Of a stretch of DNA of 64,000 bases, positions 32,985 to 47,776 are shown one piece after another. The DNA is taken from the NCBI RefSeq assembly GCF_019279795.1, contig NC_056732.1:183177677-183241676 (forward strand). Direction: 5' to 3'. Position numbers and translations under genes: made by a program. Below the pieces are notes generated by a model, which saw only the letters and a program-made list of their open reading frames with translations, searched no databases and was not told the origin of the DNA. The first letter of the stretch is position 1, and every line of letters starts with the position of its first letter. Origin of the DNA: Protopterus annectens. Taxonomy: Eukaryota; Chordata; Ceratodontiformes; Protopteridae.

Positions 32985-33950
32985 ATGTTTTATTACATCG
33001 TCATAGCATGCATCCTGGCTATATATATATATAATAATATTGTTAGAGGACAGGCCATGCGTATTTCCAGATATAATCCACTGGATTCCAATTTCAGGAA
33101 AGAATTAGATGACTTACATCAGAGGCTAGGAACACGGAATTATTATGGTAGGGATTTGATTAATGGAACACTTGACATAGATGAGTTGAGGTCTAATATA
33201 GCAGCCCCTTATTTCTCAGATAGGATTCAGAATTTTGATACCATAGGAAGTAGAAGGCCTAGAGCAGAAATGGAGTCCAATAATGCAGTTTGCCCTATTT
33301 TTTATACTGAAGATGTAGGGACTATAAAAGATGTCATTAAGACCCATTGGCACATTTTATTAGTAGATCCAACTATCAAAGAAGTTGTAGGAACTACACC
33401 GAAATTTGTATATAAGAATAAAATGAACTTGACGAGACTACTACATTATTCGAGAAATAACCCACAGGATGGTTTCAGTGAACTTCAAATTACATCACCC
33501 TGTAATCACTGCAATTTCTGCTTTTTGATTGACTCTAATCCTGTGTTTACACATCCCTCTGGATATGGGGTTTTTAAGTTTCGAGCTAAGGGTAATTGCA
33601 TGTCCACTGATGTGATTTATTTAGCATCTTGTGTGGGGTGTTCCGCTTTCTATGTTGGTAAGACCAATAGGAGTTTGAGGGACAGGATGCGGGAACACAC
33701 CTATCACATCAGGATAGGATCTGTGACCAATGCCCTAGCAAGACATGTTACAGAGAAAGGAGAAGGACATGATTTCAGGTTCAAAATGATAGAAAATATA
33801 TCTAGAAGTATCAGAGGAGGGGACATTAAGACCTTCACAGAAGCAAAAGAGACAAACTGGATTATGAGATTTAGATCAGATTCCAGCCCTGGTTTGAATG
33901 GTAAAGTTCCCATTCAACCCTTCCTTAAGATGAGGAAATTAAGGGCTTAG
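32985..33950 (+). pseudogene. Penelope-like linker and GIY-YIG endonuclease
   Basis: 321 codons open. Order: RISRYNPLDSNFRKELDDLH (post-RT helix), THWHILLVDPTIKEVVGTTP with FVYKNKMNLTRLLHYSR, and a Cys cluster (CNHCNFC, then NCMSTDVIYLASCVGCSAFY). The GIY-YIG core is FYVGKTNRSLRDRMREHTYH, followed by SVTNALARHVTEKGEGHDF and EAKETNWIMRFRS. The catalytic Tyr, Arg, His and C-terminal Glu candidates are present. The ATG at 32985 is not the true start; the frame continues upstream from RT across stops. The domain makes the target-site break for insertion. Related copies lie at 40438-42129. Confidence 0.92.
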
Positions 33951-34174
33951 ACCTTGTTTTTACTGCTGTTCTCTTTTTTACATACAGTTTTAGATTTTTA
34001 CTTTCCATTACATAGTACATCACCATTTATATTTGTTTCTAGAGATACTACAAGTCAGACATTTACATTCACACTGAGGTTAGATCCTTAGCTGGTATTG
34101 TTTATGTACACATATATATGTCATTTTTATGTTGGTTTTTATTTTTTCATGTTGCAGATATAATACTATTTGAA

Positions 34175-34460
34175 TATATATATACGTTTTTCAGATAGTT
34201 TTTACTGCATTTGATTAACATTGACTACACCTCTTATATTTTGTTGTATTTATGGACAGACATTTCATATATATTTGCTATGTTGTTTTTATAATATATT
34301 ATACATATGTATCTATTTGTATATATACATTTTTTAGATAGCTTCTACTGTATTAGATTTAGGTTGATTATACTTCTCATATTGTGTTGTATCAATGGAT
34401 AAATTATGTACATATGTTTTATACAGTACTTTCACTTTAAGATTGATTGAATTTCCCGCT
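34175..34460 (+). repeat. 143-bp tandem duplication in the Penelope 3' region
   Basis: 'atatatacgtttttcagatag...ttttactgcattt' at 34181 recurs at 34324 as 'atatatacattttttagatag...ttctactgtatt'. Both units continue into 'cttatattttgttgtat' / 'ctcatattgtgttgtat' and a 'tggacaga'/'tggataaa' end. The units are about 75% identical, so the duplication is old. Confidence 0.7.
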
Positions 34461-34497
34461 GTTTTTTATATTTAAACTGATGGATTTAGAGACTGTT

Positions 34498-34537
34498 ATA
34501 GGTCTGATGAAGCCGTTTGGTGAAAGCGCTAACCTGT
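34498..34537 (+). ncRNA. candidate hammerhead ribozyme of the Penelope element
   Basis: Stem I ATAGGT (34498-34503) pairs with ACCTGT (34532-34537), six pairs with one G-U. The core CTGATGA lies at 34504-34510. Stem II GCC (34512-34514) pairs with GGT (34519-34521) over a GTTT loop, leaving A34511 bulged. GAAA is at 34522-34525. A minimal stem III, GCGC, is at 34526-34529, followed by T34530 and A34531, so cleavage would fall after 34531. Penelope-like elements are known to carry hammerhead motifs with very short stem III in their terminal regions, where they self-cleave RNA, often as dimers. The weak stem II and the A at the cleavage position leave activity uncertain. Confidence 0.6.
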
Positions 34538-34600
34538 TTGTGTACTATCATTAAATTCCCATACTGAATTAGTTGCTGCTTCGTTTGTTTGCTGCTTTTG

Positions 34601-35692
34601 ATATACTGCGGCTATTGAAGTATTGAGGACATTTATATGCCGTTTTGGACTATCTACTGTGTTTTGCTCTTGGCGTTTGTTTTTGGTTACCTTATCTGGA
34701 TTTCAGCTTGTTCGGAGAGCATATTTACTCCAAGCAGGTTCTTATTTTATTTGATGTTTAAAGAGATGGTTTATGCTGTGGGTTTAACTTAAATTGTCAT
34801 AAAACATTCCTTGTTCCTACTAATGATTTTACTTTAACACTTTAGCTGTCAAATGACTTTCCTTTACCAATAGTAAGGAATCACATGTATAAAGGAATTA
34901 TTATGACTGTTAAAATGGATAAGCAAATAGACAGTAACACAATACCTCTAGTTCAATAAATACTGGTCAAAATCCTTCATTTACAAAGATAAAACCTTCC
35001 TTTTCTAAATAAAATAAAAACAATTAAGATGTCTATGCTCCTTAAAGTGTTATTTTTGTTACAGCAACTACCACATATTACCTTAATGAACTTTGTTACA
35101 AAATGTCAAAAGGTTGTGGGGAATTGTTTATAGTGTGGAAATATCAAAGGTTATGAGGAATGTGTATCTGTTAAAAGGGAAGGGAAGCTTTGGTCTTCCT
35201 TTTTGTCTTTGGAAGGCAGTCATAGGATGGTTCTTTCACAGATCTAGAGAAATCATTTCCCAAATACAGGTAAGAGTGGGTGTTATGTATCTATGGAAAT
35301 AATTTCCCAAATATAGGTAAGGATGGATATTATATTATAGTCCAGGACTAACCGCTCCTCAAGCAAGACATCATTGCTCAAGGTTTGGGACCCAGGAGGA
35401 ACGGAACATTGGCATAACTCCATTCAAGGACATACATATACAAAGAGGCTGGGACTAACATATATATTTTTTTGAATAACAGATTAATTAGGATTAATAA
35501 TAAATCTATCAGGTGGTCAGATTGGATCAGTTCTGGCATTTTTGTATGTCACACATCTTGAAGAAGGCAGTACATTAAAGGCATTATCCTCTCTGGATCT
35601 TAAATGTAGATTACTTGGGCTAACAATTCCTGGTGGCAAAACTTTCAGATAAGGAACATAATTGATACATGCATTCATTCCCTCAAAGGAAT
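34601..35692. other. unclassified DNA
   Basis: May include the end of the Penelope element up to about 34740; otherwise nothing assignable. Confidence 0.3.
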
Positions 35693-35711
35693 ATCTATAT
35701 ATATATATATC

Positions 35712-35788
<77 letters not shown>
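35693..35788. repeat. (TA)n microsatellite
   Basis: About 95 bp of TA repeat, interrupted by 'ctataaat' at the left. Fully self-complementary. Confidence 0.96.
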
Positions 35789-36599
35789 GAACTTAAACAA
35801 AAATCTTTATAGCTTATGAGCCTACACCTGGCAGAGATTGTTACATTGGGTCCTGAGCATAACTGGGAGACCTTTCTTCAGGAAGATTAACCTGAGAAGA
35901 ATAGTGTCAGTGTTTACAGACTACATATGACAGTATTAACCCTTCCCTCACCAACTTTGCATAAGCAAAGTTGCTTCATAATCGACAATTGTTCCTAGTA
36001 CACTCCTATAATAAAATTGCTTTTAATGGAACAAGTCTTGGTATTGCCAGGAAGATAATGTTGATTTTTTTCACTTGTTATGGTCCTGTAATACAATCTC
36101 TTCTGTTTGAGAGATGCTGATAGATGTAGCCACACAGCTTTGAGATGGGCTTTGCCAGTTTCTGACACTTCTAAATTTTGATTACTGGGTACTTCTACAC
36201 AGAAACTGAATTTACCAAAGATCTACTTTATTGGATTAGAAGCATTGTTGCTACTGTAGTAACCTTTATTTTTCAAGAAAGAAATAGCTTATGAGTTATA
36301 AATTGAATGTATGATTTAATATTCATCTGCCTTTTAGCACTTCTGTGGATCCCTAGTGATATCTGCATTGCTTACTGTACTTATTTCCTTGTTTCACTTG
36401 AAAGAAAGTTACTGTTTGTCGTTTTTGCATTTAAGTTACCTGTAACACATTGCATTTAAGTTACCTGGCACTTGCTCACTAAAACAATTATATAAGTCAG
36501 CTCTAAAAAATTAAAAGCACTACACCCTCACAAAATCCCCTTGAGTACCTTGTTCCCCATTGGCCCTTTTTTTCAATTATAAAGGAATTCCCAATACTA
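35789..36599. other. unclassified DNA left of the CR1 element
   Basis: Holds a short doubled word 'cattgcatttaagttacct' near 36430-36465. The part next to 36600 may be CR1 5' UTR, but no boundary is visible. Confidence 0.3.
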
Positions 36600-36606
36600 T
36601 TCTAGC

Positions 36607-37430
36607 ATGTCCAAAGGTCAGTTGTCAATCTCCTCTCCGGTCCAGCTGGTGAATCTGGGAATCTTGAGGCAATGTTACAACTGCCTCATGTACACAGACA
36701 ACCCTCTCCTCCTCCCAACAAATTCCAACACATGTGAGAGATGCAACCATATAGCCAAACTGGAGGCTAAGCTCTCTCAACTCAGTACTGGCGTAACCAG
36801 TCAGGAGGAGAAGGAAACCACACTCACTACAATTCCAGTCTCACATAGACCTACCACGACAACAAACCAAACACATAAACACACAAAAACATACTCGGAG
36901 GCTCTAAATAAAAATCTGCCTAAGCAGCAGAGACCTCCAAAGCAGACACCCAAGCAACCACTACCCCAAAACAAAACACAATCCTGTCGGGCACTAGGAT
37001 CCGCCACATAACACAAGCACTCAGGTCACTCCAAGGCAAGTACAAATATGACTCAGTCATTGTCCATGCTGGTGTGAATGACCTGAGATGTACCTCCCTG
37101 GACTACATGAAAAGAGACATAGAGGAGCTCTCTGAGCATGTAGCCCAGGCCGGTATGACCCTGACTTTGAGTAGCATCTTACCCTCACCAAGAATGATGC
37201 CACAATATGAAGACAAGATGATCAATTTCAACAATTGGCTTAAGTATTGGTGTCATTCAAAGGGGATCCAATGCCTGTCAGCCTGGGATGACATGCTTGA
37301 CAAGCCACGATGCTTCGCTAGGGACGGCTTGCACCTGTCACCCCTGGGCTTTCGGATATTGGCAAAGGCTCTTGCTACCCCCATAGTGCCTTTTTTAGGC
37401 AAGGCTCAAAAGACAAACCCACCTCCATAG
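36607..37430 (+). pseudogene. CR1-like ORF1: zinc finger and SGNH esterase
   Basis: The first frame (36607-37011) starts MSKGQLSISSPV and holds a Cys-rich finger, CYNC ... CERC, followed by a helix LEAKLSQL and a Thr/Lys/Pro/Gln-rich stretch. The second frame (from about 36981, after a shift) reads SVIVHAGVNDLRC (the N-bearing block of SGNH hydrolases), ILPSPRMMPQYEDKM and FARDGLHLSPLGFRILAKAL (the D-x-x-H catalytic block). The Gly-Asp-Ser block that should precede ILSGTRIRH is lost at the junction. Finger plus esterase is the known ORF1 layout of many CR1/L2 LINEs; the esterase's role in mobility is unclear. Confidence 0.85.
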
Positions 37431-37444
37431 GTATCACAAGGGAT

Positions 37445-38134
37445 AAGAAACTAAGAGTAATGCTACTCAACACCAGAAGTCTAAACCTCAAGATGCATGC
37501 ACTCGAAACTCTCCTTAGCATGGAGAACATCGATATCTGTGCAGTAACAGAAACCTGGTTCAAGGCTCCCGAGAGCACTCCAGCACTACCAGATTATACC
37601 TCATACCATGCTTTTCAGCCCCAAAACTTGGACCAAACCACAAAAGGAGGGGGAGTATCAATATTTGTCAAAGATACCCACACCTCCAGGTTGGTGGCAC
37701 AGCACTAAGCATCAGAGACTATCCATGTGCAACTAACAGTGGGTAAAACTGCCTTCCAGTTTATAGCCTGCTACAGACCACCCTCCCAAACACAAGAACC
37801 CCACTCGGCCTTCCTGAGAATACTGGAAAATATGAAGGTCTCTCCAAACACCATTATATTGGGCGACTTCAACTACCCAAACATAGACTGGGAGCATTAC
37901 TCTAGCTCCAACACCCTAGCCCAAAGGTTCCTAGAATTTATAAACTCAAATGCTATGGAACAACTTGTTACCACTCCCACAAGAGGGGAAAACATACTGG
38001 ACCTGATCATCACCAACATGGGGACACTATGCTCCAGACCAGAAGTGTATCCCTCACTGGTAATATCAGACCATAAACTAATCTCACTGGATATTCACAT
38101 CCCGACCCCACCCCTGCCCAGAAAACCACAGTGA
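37445..38134 (+). pseudogene. CR1-like APE endonuclease (ORF2 N-terminus)
   Basis: Motifs in order: MLLNTRSLNLKMHAL, IDICAVTETWF (catalytic Glu), GGGVSIFVKDTH, FIACYRPPSQ, IILGDFNYPNIDWEH (Asp/Asn pair), ENILDLIITN and ISDHKLISLDI (Asp-His). This is a complete apurinic-type endonuclease, which nicks the target to prime reverse transcription. One in-frame TAA at about 37706 splits it, and a frameshift near 38130 separates it from the linker. Confidence 0.88.
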
Positions 38135-40250
38135 AAAACTTCTCTAAAGCAAATTTCACATGCCTCAAAACCGAGGCTGAATCCTTCAAAGCCCCGGCCT
38201 GTGGAAAATACGCCCAGACTGCAGAATCCTTTATAAACGCATTCTATGAACACCTTCAGGAATGCATGGATCATGCAATCCCAAATAAAACCAAGACCCA
38301 ATCCTCCAAAGGCAGATGTCCTGTCTGGTGGACCCCAGCCATAAACAAACTATACAATAGAAGGAGGAAGCTACTACATGATAGAGCAAAATTCCCAAAA
38401 GGGAAGGCATCTCTGATCAGTATTGGCAAAAAACTACGGGCACTCATAAAATCGTCTAAGGCCAGCTTCGAGAGAAAAATTGCACAGGACACTAAGGATA
38501 ATCACAAGGCTTTCTTTAGTTATGTTAGGAACCTGGGTGGGAATTCCCAGATATGCTCAGAATTAGTCCAAAATGACAAAAAATACACCAAACCCACAGA
38601 CATTGCCAACATCCTAGCTGACAGGTTCAGTGCAAACTTCTCCCCCCCCTCCCCACCAACAGGGCAAATATCTATCCCAACAGAGTGCTGCCCCCCTGAC
38701 ATCTCAGATGCTCAGGTAAGAGCCACCATCTCCAAAGCAAATAACAGAGCATCAATGGGACCAGATGGTGTCCCGGCTGCGCCCTACATGAACTCCAAGA
38801 AGAGCTAAACCCAAACATAAAACTACTGCTCAATCTTAGCCTTACTACAGGATATGTACCCAAAGAGTGGCGTACAGCAACTGTGGTCTCTCTCCACAAA
38901 GGTGATGCCTCAACGGATCCTGGAAACTATCGCCCCATAAGCCTGACTAGCTTGGTCTGCAAAGCTATGGTAAGGATCATCATGGACCTCATAAATAAAG
39001 ATATTGGGGACCTACAGACACTGGATCCTACCCAGTTTGGCTTTGTTAAGGGCAGATCCTGCCTCTTAAACCTGGTCAATTTCTTTGAAACAGTCACCAA
39101 GGCCATTGACGAGGGGAAGGTGGTCCACACAGCCTACCTGGACCTCTGAAAAGCCTTCGATACAATACCCCACTCGGGCATTATAGATAAGCTCACCAGC
39201 TTAAATATAAGCCCCTATATCACTAGATGGGTTGCAAACTGGCTCAAGGACAGAACCCACATGGTTAGAATTGCTGGAGCCATGTCAGACTCCAAACCAG
39301 TTACAAGTGGCATCCCACAAGGCTCAGTCCTGGGACCTCTCTTGTTCGGTATATATTTCTCCGCAGTACAGGCCAACACAGAAGGACTGTGGCTGACCAA
39401 GTTCGCAGATGACTGCAAACTGGGTGCCATAATCAACTCTCCAGCCAACACAAGCATCCTCCAAAAGGGCCTCATAGAAACAGACAACTGGTGCCAGAGC
39501 CATGGCCTCAAGCTAAACGCCAAAAGTGTATAGTCATCCCCTTTGGCAAAACAAGGTGCCCACAAATTACCACATAGGTGGTAATCCATTAAGTACAGAA
39601 GAAGTCATTAGGGACCTGGGGACCCAAGTTGATAGCAATCTCTCATTTGACAACCACGTGGCCAAAGTGGTTAGAAAAACATTTTATATAGCCCACCTAA
39701 TCATGAAGGGATTCACATCTAGATCAGGGAGGTCATCGTGCCTCTTTACTCATCCCTCATCAGGCCCATAATTGAGTACAATGCCCCTTTTGGGATGTAC
39801 CTTACCAGACACCTGCAGCAACTGGAAAGACCCCAAAAGTACCTCACCAAGAGGATCAAAGGGCTCAAACAGATGCCATATGCTGCCCGGTTAAAGAAAC
39901 TCCAGCTCTACTCAGTGGCATACCACCTGCTCAGAGGCAATCTGTGCCTGACCTATAAAGCCATGTCCAACCCGGAATTAATGGACATGCTGCACCTCAG
40001 AAAATCCAAATCCCATTGAGCTACGCGCTTGAGAGACTTGAACCTCAGCACTGAAATAAATAGGACATGCTGGAGGGACAGATTCATAACCCAGAAGCTC
40101 CCTTCACTCTGGAATAAAATCCCAGTCCAGGTTAGGCAGAGTCCCACATTGACTCTCTTCAAGAGGAATCTTGATGAGTGGATGGGAGATCATAGGTTTA
40201 CCCCGGCTATCACTTCTGTGTCACTGTTAGACAGAGGCACAGTATACTAA
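38135..40250 (+). pseudogene. CR1-like reverse transcriptase and C-terminal region
   Basis: The linker contains CPVWWTPAINKLYNRRRKLL and KAFFSYVRNLGGNSQ. RT blocks: NNRASMGPDGVP, NYRPISLTSLVCKAMVRII, LDPTQFGFVKGRSCLLNLVN, AYLDL*KAFDTIPHS (a stop next to the catalytic Asp) and GIPQGSVLGPLLFGIYFS. TKFADDCKLGA and HGLKLNAK come next, then the thumb IIEYNAPFGMYLTRHLQQLE and INRTCWRDRFITQKLPSLWN. Frameshifts lie near 38790, 39533 and 39740. A TGA replaces the Arg of 'S-x-R-A-T' at 40017-40019, the same change as in the 7498-8930 copy. No RNase H domain, as usual for CR1. Confidence 0.9.
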
Positions 40251-40422
40251 CCTCAAAAAAAGGCATAGCAAAATTAATTTAAAATGGGTGGCGAAAGCCA
40301 AGCACACTCTGGCTAGGCTTATAAATGCCCTAGGGCAGATAGCCTAGTATGAACCTATGAACCTATGAACCTATATGAAATTGTCATCTGACTCACAGAG
40401 TATTTGTCTACAAATTCTCATC

Positions 40423-40437
40423 ACACAGTTAAACAAT
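40423..40437. repeat. target-site duplication, left
   Basis: ACACAGTTAAACAAT, repeated exactly at 42130-42144, flanks the inverted Penelope pair. Confidence 0.85.
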
Positions 40438-40611
40438 AATCAAAAGAGACACACTGCCAGGTAAAGCACTCCCCTCAAATGCTAGAAATCATGTAAAAAG
40501 GATGGCTGATACTCAAATTCCAATAAATAAGTCCAAGAGAATCACTAATGAAATAAAATCCTCCTTTATTGCGAACAACAAAGACTGCAGCAAAGTAGTA
40601 GTTACCCAACG

Positions 40612-40620
40612 CTTCATCAG
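40612..40620 (-). other. hammerhead-core word in a Penelope 3' end
   Basis: CTGATGAAG on the minus strand, continuing CGTTGGGTAACTAC. It lies at the position matching the hammerhead of the 31600-34600 element, but the GAAA box is missing, so it looks decayed. Confidence 0.45.
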
Positions 40621-40832
40621 ACATAGAAGGCTGCTGAAAATAGTCCCTTTTAAACATCCAATAACATGATGTCATAATTGACTTAAAGAGACAGTTAAAT
40701 CACAAATATATATAAAAATACAAACAGAGACAAAAACAAAAAGCATATGCATAAAAACATGTATCTAAAACATGATTATTGAAAACTTTGACAGAAGAAG
40801 ACAACTATTAAAGAGTAATATAAAAGTGGGCA

Positions 40833-41486
40833 TCAATGTTTCAATGGTCTAGAGGCTAAGAAGGGCTTAATAGAAAGTTTTTCATTGAGCCCAAACCTAT
40901 GTGCTTGTAGTTTGGTAATCCACTTCCCTTCTCTTTCTTCAACCCTATTTCTAGCATTGCCTAATCTACTGTCTGTCTTCACCAATTCAAGAACAAGAAA
41001 TCTAAAAATGTGATGTTCACCTGTCTCGGCTACATGTTTCGCAAGGGCATTCAGTGTGTTACCTTTGGATATTGCATAAATGTGCTCTCTTATGCGTTCT
41101 CTTAAAGACCTAGTGGTCATACCCACATAAAACTTCCTGCATATTTGGCACTCAGCTAGGTAAACCAAGTTAATGGATTTACAACTGGCGTAGTGTTTAA
41201 AAACATAGTTCCTGTGTGTGTCAGGATGTATAAATATGTGAGTGTTGGCTATGTATCTGCATTGATTGCAAGAAGAGCAAGCAAAGGTGCCACTTCGTGT
41301 GATGGTCTTGTCATTGGTCTGAGGTTTATCATAGCAAAGTAGCCTGTTCAACGATAGCATATTCTTATATGCTACTCGAGGTCTACTATCGACTAAAGAT
41401 TTTATGCTGTCATCTATCATGAGGAGATTCCAATGTCTGTTAAGAATCTGCAGAACATGTTTATTCTTATTAGTATATGGAATCAT
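40833..41486 (-). pseudogene. Penelope-like GIY-YIG endonuclease, left arm
   Basis: 217 codons without a stop: HWNLLMIDDSIKSLVDSRPR, the zinc-type cluster CSSCNQC with CKSINLVYLAECQIC, the core FYVGMTTRSLRERIREHIYA, HVAETGEHHIFRFLVLELVK, and EEREGKWITKLQAHRFGLNE (late catalytic Glu region). Differs clearly from the copy at 32985-33950, so two Penelope families are present. Without an RT it is only a fragment. Confidence 0.85.
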
Positions 41487-42129
41487 AATCCTATTGATCT
41501 TAGGTCTAGCTACATGGGTGGGATGATGGCTCTGAATACCCCGTCATATAAGAATATGCTATCGTTGAACAGGCTACTTTGCTATGATAAACCTCAGACC
41601 AATGACAAGACCATCACACGAAGTGGCACCTTTGCTTGCTCTTCTTGCAATCAATGCAGATACATAGCCAACACTCACATATTTATACATCCTGACACAC
41701 ACAGGAACTATATTTTTAAACACTACGCCAGTTGTAAATCCATTAACTTGGTTTACCTAGCTGAGTGCCAAATATGCAGGAAGTTTTATGGGTATGACCA
41801 CTAGGTCTTTAAGAGAAATAAGAGAGCACATTTATGCAATATCCAAAGGTAACACACTGAATGCCCAACATGTAGAACATCACAGAAGTGGATTACCAAA
41901 CTTTGGGCTCAAAAACTTTCTATTAAGCCCTTCTTAGCCTCTAGACCATTGAAACATTGATGCCCACTATTACTCTTTAATAGTTGTCTTCTGTTTCAAT
42001 AATCATGTTTTAGATACATGTTTTTATGCATATGCTTTTGTTTTTGTCTCTTATATTTTTATATATATTTGTGATTTAACTGTCTAATTATGACATCATG
42101 TTATTGGATGTTTAAAATATCCTTTTTTT

Positions 42130-42144
42130 ACACAGTTAAACAAT
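42130..42144. repeat. target-site duplication, right
   Basis: Second exact copy of ACACAGTTAAACAAT. Confidence 0.85.
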
Positions 42145-44944
<2,800 letters not shown>

Positions 44945-45095
44945 TGTACAAATGTAACCACTATTGTGTTGCACTTTTTTCCTTTGCAGAGATGTGCAAA
45001 TTTAACCACTATTGTGTTGCACTTTTTTCCTTTGCACATATGTACAAATGTAACCACTATTGTGTAGTACTTTTTTCCTTTGCACAGATATATTT
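44945..45095 (+). repeat. 48-bp tandem repeat, 3 units
   Basis: The word 'taaccactattgtgt' starts at 44955, 45003 and 45051. The unit is exactly 16 codons and stays open (CNHYCVALFSFA repeated). No flanking gene supports translation. Confidence 0.9.
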
Positions 45096-45687
<592 letters not shown>

Positions 45688-47506
45688 AAGGAATGGTATT
45701 TATTCTTAAACATTAATTACTATACTGCATGTATGATATACTTACATTAGTTATTCTGGTATCTGTCCATTTTTCCTTCTAATGCAATTAACTGCTTTAG
45801 TTTTATTTTTTATTTATTTTCCTACACTCACCAAATATGGCTTCCTATGTGCCTGGGATAGTGAGGGGGGAAAGTAAAATTGCATCTGTTTGTAATTGTT
45901 TTTGCAGTTAATTTTATTTTTTTTTCCTTTTTTTAATTTATTTTTTTCAATTTTATTGATTTATTTTTTGGGTGATGCTCATTAAACAGTCATATATAGT
46001 GAGGGAAACCAACATGGAGTCCATTTATTTTTTATTTATGCTTTTTGGGTAACTTAATATGTTGCTGTGAAGCTGTGACTTGATACCAGACTGTCCTGGT
46101 ACATTAATACCCTGTTGGAGAATATGACATTCTCCAAAAGGGTTTAAATTTTGAAATCCAATCATTTTCTGAATTATTTTTGTCTACAGAGCCGCAAATA
46201 CTCCTAGGCATGCTCAAAGATATGATCCTTACATCATATCCAATTACACCCCCAGACCTCCTCTCAGTTGGCTGTGCTTAGAACACCTTATATGTTTGGG
46301 GTCCCTGCTGCCGATATTCCCAAACTACCTCAACTGCTGCCTCTTAGCATGAATGGAGCAGTGACTAGAAGGCCCTCCCAGATTGTCAGTCTCAGGACTT
46401 TGTCATGAAGAATTAGTTGAGTTGTCTGCAAAGGAACTTCACTTCTGCTACTTATATCCTCGGTGTCATTATTTTGTTATCACGTAAAACTCAAACGCAT
46501 AGACGAGGGGACACATACACTGAGTTATAAGTTGAGAGCTTCATCCTGTGTCTCAGATATAATTTCACACCAGTAAAATACATGCAATACTGCCACTGTT
46601 GCACCCATCCTCTGAAAAGGTTACCTGATCTTTTCTACGCTCTTCTGTGAGCAGGACTCCACAAAACTTCAACTCCTCTTCCTGAGGTAGCTACTTCCTC
46701 CTTACGCAGAGAGAGACATCTACTCTTTCAGACTGTGAGGTGAAAATCATGACCACTGATTTACTTACACTTATATATATGCTGGAAACAAGATTCAACA
46801 TTTATTTCTTCTTCACATCATGTACAATTCTTACTGTTGTTCTTATTAATATAAAGCAATGTCACAGACTCTCCTTTTTTATGCTTCTTGTTCCTATGCC
46901 TGCTAAACATCAAGCCACCCCAGCTGGACTTGAACTAATCTTTCAGAACTGTCCAGCATGGCCGCCATTCAAGCAGCCATGAGGGTTGCTTGTATTTTCA
47001 ACTGTATCTTGGCAATGAAGATTTTTTTTGTTTTTATGGCCTAATTCCTCTACCTCCTCAAGACAGTAAGATGTGCAGCCCATATCACTGCGGTGCCACT
47101 CCACCTTTCTGGGCAGTAGTATGATCCCATGTGATTACCAATGGAGGCTTTTATGAAAGCACAGCTTGGCTATCTGCACACACAGATGTACACCTAGGTT
47201 GTATGCTCACCTCCTTCCTCTGAAGGACTGTTACAGTTTGTGCCCAGTTCTGCCCCCTCCTCTTTACGATAGGCAAGTCCATCCTCCCTGCCAGGTCCAT
47301 CAAGAACCCAAACCATTCAACTTGATTCACCTGGGTTGTACTTAGAGCTTTATCTCTCTATGCCACTGGGCAGTCTACAGAATTTTTTTTTAATATTATG
47401 TGAATTTGCAGCCAGTCACCAGTTATGCTAAGAGATAACACTGATGCTTCACAAAACTATAGATGCTTTGCATTGCTACTGTCACTGATGTGATTCAGAA
47501 GGTATA
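45688..47506. other. unclassified DNA
   Basis: Includes small hairpins near 46085-46145 (TGTTGGAGAATATGACATTC type). No family recognised. Confidence 0.35.

Positions 47507-47776
<270 letters not shown>

Larger units (their letters stand above)
31600..34600 (+). mobile_element. Penelope-like element, near-complete coding region
   Basis: Contains an N-terminal region, RT, the Cys-rich linker and the GIY-YIG endonuclease, in Penelope order. An approximately 550-bp 3' region ends in a hammerhead-like motif at 34498-34537. The 5' end is uncertain; coding similarity fades near 31600 and no upstream terminal repeat is seen. Stops and a frameshift inactivate it. Penelope-like elements form their own retroelement class, related to telomerase. 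Confidence 0.88.
36600..40372 (+). mobile_element. CR1-like LINE, nearly full length (subfamily B)
   Basis: The only copy here carrying both ORFs: ORF1 (36607-37430) and ORF2 (37445-40250). A short 3' UTR follows, with the tail 'ggctaggcttataaatgccc' and ATGAACCT repeats at 40349-40370. About 3.8 kb. At least two frameshifts and two in-frame stops inactivate it. It is the reference for the truncated copies at 11302-12203 and 24760-27216, which share STEEVIRDLG and ITSVSLLDRGT. A Penelope insertion lies about 50 bp downstream. Confidence 0.92.
40438..42129. mobile_element. Penelope-like element pair in inverted orientation
   Basis: The left arm (40438 to about 41517) is on the minus strand and the right arm (about 41535-42129) on the plus strand, so the 3' ends point outward. 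Both encode the same endonuclease region. Left arm: YKNMLSLNRLLCYDKPQTND, CSSCNQCRYIANTHIFIHPD, LAECQICRKFYVGMTTRSLR and LNALAKHVAETGEHH, open from 41486 to 40833. The right arm has the same sequence but ends earlier and has internal deletions near 41855-41885. The exact 15-bp duplication at both ends shows that the pair entered as one event. Inverted or tandem partial copies are a known habit of Penelope-like elements. RT is absent. Confidence 0.88.

Noticed and set aside
32985..33950. 321-codon frame as a stand-alone GIY-YIG nuclease gene
   Set aside because: It continues in frame, across stops, from a Penelope RT and has the Penelope linker.
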